Positions 6,142-11,981 of a stretch of 11,981 bases of DNA are shown piece after piece (within the stretch, counting starts at the first letter, position 1; every line of letters begins with the position of its first letter). A program made the translations under genes and the position numbers. Source of the DNA: CAYXRK01 sp964467615. GTDB lineage: Bacteria; Hydrogenedentota; Hydrogenedentia; Hydrogenedentales; GCA-2746185. The stretch spans positions 1-11,981 of the forward strand of contig CAYXRK010000154.1 of NCBI GenBank assembly GCA_964467615.1, given 5' to 3'. The notes beneath the pieces are model-generated. The model had not been told where the DNA came from and made no database searches. It saw only the letters and a list, made by a program, of their open reading frames with translations.

Positions 6142-9100
6142 TCAGTTCGCGGTCGTCCGTGCCCCGCCCTGTTCACCCCGATCCATTCGCCGCCCCGACG
6201 CCCACGCCCCGCCTATCCCCACCGCCACCGCGCCCACCAACCACCCAAACCACCCCGTCGCTGGCATCGGCTCTCCGATTTTTTCCGCGGTCGTCGCGGC
6301 CTCCACGAAATCAGTAAGTTCCCCCCCGCGCGACTTCACCCTTACGTACTCCGCGTAGTTCGACACTTCATCCCCGTCGTAATCGCCCTGCCCCGTGAAT
6401 GGCTCGTCCGCCGATTTCGGCGCGAACACAATCGACGTCGTCTCCGAAATCGACAACGCCTCCGCCCACACCCGCCGCATCTCAAGGCCGCTGATTAGCG
6501 CCCCTGACAACACGTGCCGGACATCCTCCATTGTTTCCTTGAAACCCGCCTCTCCGCGAAGGGACTGCATGCGCAAAAGGTACCTTGCCAGCGCCGATCC
6601 GTGATGCGGACTGTACCGCTCGCCCAGCGCATGCGCGGTCAGCGCCAACCCATACCGATCCGGCAATTGGTCCTTGTCCACGTCCGCCTTAAGGTAGTTC
6701 AGTCCTTCGGGTGCATAGAGATGCGGCCCTTCCGTCTCGAAAAGTTTTAGGAAATCCCATGCGCTTGGGCGGTCCTCCGGATCATTCGGGTCCGTCCCCA
6801 CCGCCTCCTCCTGCTCATCCGGAAATCCATCACCGTCGGCGTCCGCGATAATTACAAACGGCAACGAAGGCCCCTCGCCCGCCGCGGGATCGCCGCTCGC
6901 ATTGACCGCCGTCCCTTCGGCGATCGATATTCCCGCCGCGCCCGAGCCCGCGATGTTCTCGACCGCAATCGTCCGCACGTTGCCCTCGGCCATCACTTCG
7001 ATCGCCCCGCTCACGTCTCCATTCAGGACGACCAACGAAATGTCCGCCGCCGTTAACGTAATCGCCGCCGCGCCAACGTACGTCACCTGATACGCCACCG
7101 GGCCTGCAATCGTCACCTCCGGCGAAGGCCCTGAGAGCGTCAACGTGGGCGGTGGATCGTGCGGCCCAACCACGTCGCCGTCCGCCACCACCACCATCCG
7201 TGACGCTGACGCCGCGTTCCCCGCCGCATCCGACACGGAATACGTCAGCGTGTAGGGGCCCTTTTTGCTCGTATCGACCGCGCCGTTTACCACAATAACG
7301 CTCGTCAAATCTCCGTCCACCGCGTCCACGGCCGTCGCCCCGGGGTCAACGAACGACGCATGCATCTTCACGATCATCTGCGCGTCGCCGAGCAACGTAA
7401 TCACCGGCGGCGTCGTATCGATTGCAGTCGCGGCCACCGTCACCGTCCGCGTCGCCGACGCCGCGTTCCCCGCCGCGTCCGACACGCTGTAGCTCAACGT
7501 ATAGGCGCCCGCGGCGTTCGTATTGACCGCGCCGCTAACGACGATCGCGCTCGTCAGATCACCATCGATCTCATCGACTGCCGTCGCGCCCGGATCCACA
7601 AATTGCGAATGCTGCGGCGTCTGCAATAGCGCCCCGCCAATCAAGGTAAGCAACGGCGGCGTCCTGTCCGCCACAATCACCGCGCGTACGACCGGCGTTG
7701 CCGCATTGCCCGCGCTGTCCGACACCGAATACGTCAAGGCATATTCGCCCAGCGCGCCCGTATTCACTGCGCCTGTCACCACTACTCGCGCCGTCACGTC
7801 GCCGTCAACATTGTCTGTCGCGGTAAAACCCGGCTCCACAAACGGCGCGCCGTGCGCGGTCGTGTATGGATTTCCCCCAAGCAGCGTGATAGCTGGCGGC
7901 ATCTGCGGCAAGACGTGCACAGTCCGCGACGCATTCGCCTCGTTTCCGCTCGAATCCGCAATCGAATACGCCACCTGATACGTCGCCGGAATCGCCGTAC
8001 TAACCGGGTTCGTCGTCACAATCGCGCCCGTCAGATCGCCGTCAACGTTGTCCTGCGCCGTCGCCCCCGCGTCCACATACGCCGTGAATTGTTCAATCGT
8101 CACCGGATTCGCGCCCAGCACCGTCAACACCGGCGCAGCCGAATCCAACACATTCACCGTCCGCGACACCACCGCCGCCGCGTTTCCCGCCGAATCGCTC
8201 ACGCTAAACGTAATCGTGTAACTCCCCAGCGCGTCCGCGTTCACCGGATTGCTCGTCACAATGTTCGCGCTAATGTCTCCGTCCACGTTGTCCAACGCCG
8301 TCGCGCCTGCATCCTGATACGGCGTATGCACCTCATGCTCGATCACCACCTCGCCCAACAGAGTGATCACCGGCGGCGCGCTCGGCAGCACGTTCACCGT
8401 CCGCTCCGCATGCGCCGAATTGCCAGACGAATCGCTCACGTCGTACGTCACCGTGTACGTCGCCGGCGTGGCCGTGCTCACCAGATTGTTCACCACCATG
8501 CTCGCCGAAATGTCGCCATCCGCGTTGTCCGTCGCCGCCGCGCCCGGATCGATGTAGGCCATTCCCTGCTCGATCGCCAGTGGGTTCGCCCCAATCACCG
8601 TAATCACCGGCGGCGTCACGTCAATTTCCGGCAACGGATACGCCCAAAGCTCCGCGCCCGACACCCCATCATCCGCCGTGAAAAACAGCGTGTTCCCAAC
8701 CTGCGCCAAATTCGCCGCCCCAGACCACTGCACCCCCGGATTGATGTCCAACAACACCGTTGTCCCCGCGCCCGAATTGTTGCTCACCCAAAGCTCCTGC
8801 CCCACCGTGTTGTCCGTCGCCTGGAAATACAGCAGCCCGTTCGCCTCGGTGAGATACCGCGGCCCGCTCGTCCCCGGCGAACGAATGTCCAGCACCAGCC
8901 GCGTCCCCGCCCCCGTCCCGTCCGACCACCACAACTCCCGCCCGTGCGCGCCGTCATCCGCCGAAAAATACAAACCCCCGCCCACCGTCGTCATGTCCTG
9001 CGGAAAACTCCCGAACGCCCCCGCCACGATGTCCGCCACCCGCACCGTCCCCGCCGCCGTCCCGTCCGATTTCCACAACTCCCGCCCAGTCGCTCCGTCA

Positions 9101-10017
9101 TCCGCCGAAAAATACAACGTGTTTCCGATCGCCGCCAGCGCCATCGGAAACGAATTCCCCGTTGTCCGAATGTCCTTCACCAACACCGTGCCAGCCGCCG
9201 TCCCGTCCGTCCGCCACAACTCCTGCCCATGCCCCGGCTCGACCGCGCTGAAAAATAGAAATCCTCCGGCCACCGTCAAATACTGCGGACTCGAATGCCC
9301 GTTCACCCAAATGTCCGTCACCAGCGCCGTACCCGCATCCGTCCCGTCCGTCTTCCACAACTCCTGCCCCGTCGCCTCCTCGTTCGCGCTGAAGTAAACC
9401 ATCCCATTGAATATCGTGAGCTCACTCGGAAACGCGCCACCGGCCCCGTTCACGTCCTTCACCAGCACGGTCCCCGCTTCGGTCCCGTCGCTCTTCCACA
9501 ACTCACGCCCCTTAACGCCATTGTCCGCGCTGAAATAGACGACGCCCCCCACCGCGCTCAATTCCGAAGGCGACGAACTTCCCTCAATCTGAACGTCGCG
9601 CACCAACACGGTCCCCGCCTCGGTCCCGTCCGTGCGCCAAAGCTCCCGCCCGTTCACCCCGTCATCCGCCGCGAAATACAGAATTCCCCCGGCGGCAGCA
9701 AAATCACTCGGCGCGGAATCCCCCTCCGGATTGATGTCCTTCACCGGCGCAGTCGCCGCACCGTCGGACTTCCACAACTCCGCCCCGGACTGCCCATCGT
9801 TCGCCGCGAAATACACCGCGCCCCCGAACGCAAACGGACTCGATATCCCCGCGCCCCCGCTAGGGTTAATCTCCCCCACCAAATGCGGCGGTTCCTGCGC
9901 CGCGATCAGCCCGGCCCAAAGCGCGACGGCCCCAAAAAACATAAATGGACGGACGCACCTCGCCCGCCCCGTGGCGCGCGAATCCATGCGACCCGTCCCT
10001 CGGCCATCCTTGGCCAT
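6142..10017 (-). CDS. Secreted ELWxxDGT-repeat / DUF5011 Ig-repeat surface protein with MPATG C-terminal tail
   Basis: 1291 codons from the ATG at 10017. A start at 9987 (M11) is as likely or better: GAGGGA lies about 8 nt before it, and it leaves a normal ~30-aa signal peptide (basic n-region, FMFFGAVALWAGLIAA core, cleavage near A40/Q41). Residues ~41-467 hold eight ELWxxDGTxAGT repeats of ~47 aa, each followed by 'YFsADDGxxGxELW', with a final ELWAYP; a beta-propeller-like fold is inferred. Residues ~468-945 hold six DUF5011-type Ig domains of ~78 aa ('PPVITLLG...fvDPGATAvDnvDGDlTsaIvv...G.YtltYsVSDsAGNaA'). Another beta domain (~957-1055) follows. Asp-rich calcium-type motifs lie at ~1059 (DADGDGFPDEQE), 1112 (DVDKDQLPD) and 1211 (GDYDGDEVSNYAEY). 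The tail has MPATG (1251-1255), a hydrophobic helix (~1256-1275) and RR, like a surface-sorting signal. A cell-surface adhesin or matrix role is inferred. It is convergent with the glycosyltransferase and divergent from the sulfatase. Confidence 0.9.
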   Translation of the reverse strand: MAKDGRGTGRMDSRATGRARCVRPFMFFGAVALWAGLIAAQEPPHLVGEINPSGGAGISSPFAFGGAVYFAANDGQSGAELWKSDGAATAPVKDINPEGDSAPSDFAAAGGILYFAADDGVNGRELWRTDGTEAGTVLVRDVQIEGSSSPSELSAVGGVVYFSADNGVKGRELWKSDGTEAGTVLVKDVNGAGGAFPSELTIFNGMVYFSANEEATGQELWKTDGTDAGTALVTDIWVNGHSSPQYLTVAGGFLFFSAVEPGHGQELWRTDGTAAGTVLVKDIRTTGNSFPMALAAIGNTLYFSADDGATGRELWKSDGTAAGTVRVADIVAGAFGSFPQDMTTVGGGLYFSADDGAHGRELWWSDGTGAGTRLVLDIRSPGTSGPRYLTEANGLLYFQATDNTVGQELWVSNNSGAGTTVLLDINPGVQWSGAANLAQVGNTLFFTADDGVSGAELWAYPLPEIDVTPPVITVIGANPLAIEQGMAYIDPGAAATDNADGDISASMVVNNLVSTATPATYTVTYDVSDSSGNSAHAERTVNVLPSAPPVITLLGEVVIEHEVHTPYQDAGATALDNVDGDISANIVTSNPVNADALGSYTITFSVSDSAGNAAAVVSRTVNVLDSAAPVLTVLGANPVTIEQFTAYVDAGATAQDNVDGDLTGAIVTTNPVSTAIPATYQVAYSIADSSGNEANASRTVHVLPQMPPAITLLGGNPYTTAHGAPFVEPGFTATDNVDGDVTARVVVTGAVNTGALGEYALTYSVSDSAGNAATPVVRAVIVADRTPPLLTLIGGALLQTPQHSQFVDPGATAVDEIDGDLTSAIVVSGAVNTNAAGAYTLSYSVSDAAGNAASATRTVTVAATAIDTTPPVITLLGDAQMIVKMHASFVDPGATAVDAVDGDLTSVIVVNGAVDTSKKGPYTLTYSVSDAAGNAASASRMVVVADGDVVGPHDPPPTLTLSGPSPEVTIAGPVAYQVTYVGAAAITLTAADISLVVLNGDVSGAIEVMAEGNVRTIAVENIAGSGAAGISIAEGTAVNASGDPAAGEGPSLPFVIIADADGDGFPDEQEEAVGTDPNDPEDRPSAWDFLKLFETEGPHLYAPEGLNYLKADVDKDQLPDRYGLALTAHALGERYSPHHGSALARYLLRMQSLRGEAGFKETMEDVRHVLSGALISGLEMRRVWAEALSISETTSIVFAPKSADEPFTGQGDYDGDEVSNYAEYVRVKSRGGELTDFVEAATTAEKIGEPMPATGWFGWLVGAVAVGIGGAWASGRRMDRGEQGGARTTAN

Positions 10018-10383
10018 CCACGGAGAGTATTAAACCCTCCATACGAATACTATCGGCATCCCCAAAAAATGCCTTGAGCGCCCCGTCATCGCCTGCCCCT
10101 CCGAAAGCGAGGGTCTTCGTCATTCGTCATCCTGCTCGTGCTCCTGCTGCTTAGAAAATACGCTGGCCAGTGTTCACCCACCGATTAGCTCAAGACCCCC
10201 TTTCCCGTTCGCCCTGAGGGTGTCGAAGGGTGAGCGGGAAAGGGGGTCTTGAGCGGTCCTCTCGCCGGAAGCCGCATCAGTTTTCATCCTTTCCAGGTGA
10301 AGGCCCGCCTTCATGAACACTCGTGCTCGTACTCGGCGGCCTACTCGTCAATATCGTATGATGCAGACGTAGGGACGCCACAT
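10018..10383. other. Divergent intergenic region with a long hairpin
   Basis: 366 bp between the start of the - strand surface protein gene and the + strand sulfatase. It must hold both promoters, but I see no pair of boxes good enough to name. It contains the 28-bp-stem hairpin at 10188-10254 and a short stem GGCAT/ATGCC (10055-10059 with 10069-10073) around an A-run. It also has CTCGTGCTC-type simple sequence at ~10132-10150 and ~10320-10338. The long hairpin separates the two divergent starts, about 130 bp before the sulfatase ATG and 170 bp before the - strand ATG. Confidence 0.6.
10188..10254. repeat. REP-like long hairpin, copy 2 (conserved core, private arms)
   Basis: A perfect 20-bp inverted repeat (10188-10207 with 10235-10254; arm begins GCTCAAGACCCCC) is extended by eight further pairs, two of them G-T, to a 28-bp stem with an 11-nt loop at 10216-10226. 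The core TTCGCCCTGAGGGTGT is the same as in the hairpin at 45-97, and loop and inner stem are almost identical. The outer arms have a different sequence and length. No T-run follows. An open frame starting at 10249 inside the right arm extends the sulfatase frame backwards, but it is not a credible start. Confidence 0.85.
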
Positions 10384-11037
10384 ATGACCCACACTCCATC
10401 GATCCACATCGCCATCGCCCTCACCCTGATCACTGCCATCGCCTCGGCCGCGAAACCCAACGTCATCCTTATCATCACCGACGACCAAGGCTACGGCGAC
10501 CTCGGCGCGACGGGCAACCCCATAGTCCGCACGCCCAACATCGACGCCTTCTTCGCCGAGTCCGCCGTCTTCAGCCGCTTCTATGTCAGCCCCGTCTGCG
10601 CCCCCACCCGCGCCAGCCTCATGACCGGCCGCTACAACTACCGCACCGGCGTCACCGACACCTTCCTTGGCCGCGCGATGATGGACCCGAAGGAAATCAC
10701 CATCGCCGAAATGCTGCGCGACGCGGGATACGCCACCGGCATCTTCGGCAAATGGCACCTAGGCGACGACTACCCCCTCCGCCCGATGGATCAAGGCTTC
10801 GCCGTCTCGCTCGTCCACAAAGGCGGCGGCATCAACCAACCCTCCGACCCACCCGAAGGTTCGAACTACACCGACCCCGTCGTCTACCGCAACGGCCACG
10901 AAGAACGTGCGAAGGGCTACTGCTCAAACGTCTGGACCGACGGCGCAATCGAGTTCATCGAGGCAAACAGCGCCGCGCCGTTCTTCTGCTACCTCTCCTT
11001 CAACGCCCCGCACAGCCCCTTCAACGTCCCCGACTAA
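10384..11037 (+). CDS. Sulfatase, N-terminal part, cut by an in-frame TAA
   Basis: 217 codons from the ATG at 10384, chosen because AGGGA lies 8 nt upstream (10371-10375) and the protein opens with a signal peptide (IHIAIALTLITAIASA) before the mature strand KPNVILIITDDQGYGDLG. D33 and D34 are the usual metal ligands. CAPTRASLMTGR contains the C-x-P-x-R motif, with C72 (TGC at 10597-10599) expected to be matured to formylglycine by an FGE-type enzyme. GKWHLG (K123, H125) and NAPHSPF (H210) are further active-site landmarks. All are typical of type I sulfatases that remove sulfate esters from polysaccharides outside the cytoplasm. The frame stops at TAA (11035-11037) right after FNVPD. Relatives often read VPDKY here, and the same frame continues with YAAPYRK, so this looks like a Lys codon changed by one base. 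Alone, this part lacks essential metal ligands and should be inactive. Confidence 0.9.
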   Translation: MTHTPSIHIAIALTLITAIASAAKPNVILIITDDQGYGDLGATGNPIVRTPNIDAFFAESAVFSRFYVSPVCAPTRASLMTGRYNYRTGVTDTFLGRAMMDPKEITIAEMLRDAGYATGIFGKWHLGDDYPLRPMDQGFAVSLVHKGGGINQPSDPPEGSNYTDPVVYRNGHEERAKGYCSNVWTDGAIEFIEANSAAPFFCYLSFNAPHSPFNVPD

Positions 11038-11981
11038 TATGCCGCCCCCTACCGCAAACTCCACATGAAAGTCGCCGACTTCCCCAGCCCCGGCAACCCT
11101 ATCGACCCCAGCTTCAACGCCGAAATAATGTCGCGCGTCTACGGCATGATCACCAACATCGACGACAACATCGGCAGGCTGCTCAAGAAACTCGACGAAC
11201 TCAACCTCCGCGAAAACACCATCGTCATTTTCATGACCGACAACGGCCCCGCCACCCCGCGCTTCAACGCCGGCCTCCGCGGCATCAAGGGCTCGACCTT
11301 CGAAGGCGGCATCCGCGCGCCCTTCGCGCTCCGTTGGCCGGCCAAAATCAAAGGGCCAACGCGCGGCGGCGTCATCGCCGCGCACATCGACGTAGCGCCA
11401 ACCCTGTTAGACGCTTGCGGCGTCTCGGTCCCGGCGGACATAAAATTCGACGGCCAAAGCCTGATGCCATCGCTCGACATGTTCACCAGCGCCATCTGGC
11501 TCGACCGCACGCTCTACTTCCAATGGCATCGCGGCGACGCGCCGGAAATGTATCGCGCGTTCTCCGCAATCGGCCGGCAATACAAAATCGTCCAGGCCGA
11601 AGGGAGCGACGGCAACACGAAAATCGACCCGAACAAAATCATGCTGTTCGATCTCACCACCGATCCCTTCGAGCAACACGACCTAGCCACCGAAAAGCCG
11701 GACGTAGTCGCCGCCATGCGCCTCGGCTACGAACAATGGCTCGCCGATGTCTCCGCCACCCGCGGCTACGACCCCGTCCGCATCATCATCGGCACCGAAC
11801 ACGAGGATCCCGTCACCCTCACGAGACAAGACTGGCGCGGCCCCAAAGCCGGATGGGGCGCCGACTCCCAAGGCTACTGGGAAGTCGAATTCGCAACCGA
11901 AGGCCCCTACGAAATCACCCTCCACTTCCCCGCCAAAGCCGCCGCCCCTTCGTCCACCAAGTCCACTCCGTCCACCACCCC
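11038..11981 (+). CDS. Sulfatase, C-terminal part (same frame after the stop; runs off the window)
   Basis: This continues the frame of the upstream sulfatase part without any shift and stays open for 314 codons to the window edge. The first in-frame ATG is 11065, but it has no good ribosome binding site, so this is the rest of a broken gene rather than a separate one. It has the second half of the active site: 'IVIFMTDNGP' with the Asp-Asn metal ligands (codons ~286-287 of the intact gene), then 'LRGIKGSTFEGGIRAPF' with the Lys typical of sulfatases, then 'HIDVAPTLLDACGV'. 'LFDLTTDPFEQHDLA' closes the sulfatase domain. After ~GYDPVRI an extra segment (TRQDWRGPKAGWGADSQGYWEVEFATEGPYEITL, split here from a longer match) looks like a beta-rich C-terminal addition. 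Either a pseudogene, a sequencing/assembly error or stop read-through would explain it. Together the parts are a normal-length arylsulfatase. Confidence 0.85.

Noticed and set aside
7852..9258. 468-codon open frame on the + strand
   Set aside because: It lies wholly antisense to the surface-protein gene. The translation is almost all Arg, His and Pro with no domain pattern, as expected from reading GC-rich repeat DNA on the wrong strand.
8617..9897. Regularly spaced near-repeats of ~140 bp that could suggest a repeat array or CRISPR
   Set aside because: The period matches the ~47-aa ELWxxDGT protein repeat in an intact frame; unit lengths and sequences vary as in coding repeats.
10249..10383. 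Upstream extension of the sulfatase frame by 45 codons
   Set aside because: It starts inside the arm of the long hairpin, has no ribosome binding site, and would bury the signal peptide that begins at the ATG at 10384.

Overview
This 12 kb window is chromosomal-looking, GC-rich bacterial DNA. Its gene content is very large secreted repeat proteins, an interrupted sulfatase and a GT4 glycosyltransferase. That mix is typical of polysaccharide-degrading, metagenome-type lineages of the PVC/Planctomycetes or Candidatus Hydrogenedentes kind. This is a guess from gene style only: there is no rRNA or phylogenetic marker in the window. I see no tRNA, rRNA, CRISPR array, transposase or phage gene.

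Layout: positions 1-376 are non-coding and hold two strong hairpins. A + strand gene (377-3943) encodes a membrane-anchored protein of about twelve carboxypeptidase-regulatory-like beta-sandwich repeats. A terminator-like hairpin and a probable promoter follow. Then comes a short + strand gene (4190-4810) in which a RelE/ParE-type toxin and an XRE-type antitoxin are fused in one frame, with a good internal ribosome binding site at the antitoxin start. A GT4 glycosyltransferase (4847-5983) follows 36 bp later. Its stop codon lies inside the end of a small element bounded by inverted repeats (5980-6091).

Convergent to it is a 1291-codon - strand gene (10017-6142). It encodes a secreted protein with eight ELWxxDGT repeats, six DUF5011-like Ig domains, calcium-binding-type Asp-rich motifs, and a C-terminal MPATG + hydrophobic + RR sorting-signal-like tail. 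The divergent intergenic region 10018-10383 carries a 28-bp-stem hairpin. Its core is shared with the hairpin at 45-97, although the outer arms are unrelated. The last gene (from 10384, running off the window) is a secreted formylglycine-type sulfatase broken by a single in-frame TAA at 11035-11037.

Functional reading: three of the genes encode envelope or exported proteins (repeat scaffold, adhesin-like repeat protein, sulfatase), and the glycosyltransferase may make surface polysaccharide. No operon ties them together. The points most worth a second look are the paired hairpins with a conserved core and self-complementary but unrelated arms, the fused toxin-antitoxin frame, the sulfatase nonsense codon, and a switch in GC skew near 6.1 kb that does not follow gene orientation. 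I found nothing that looks like a complete new multi-gene system.
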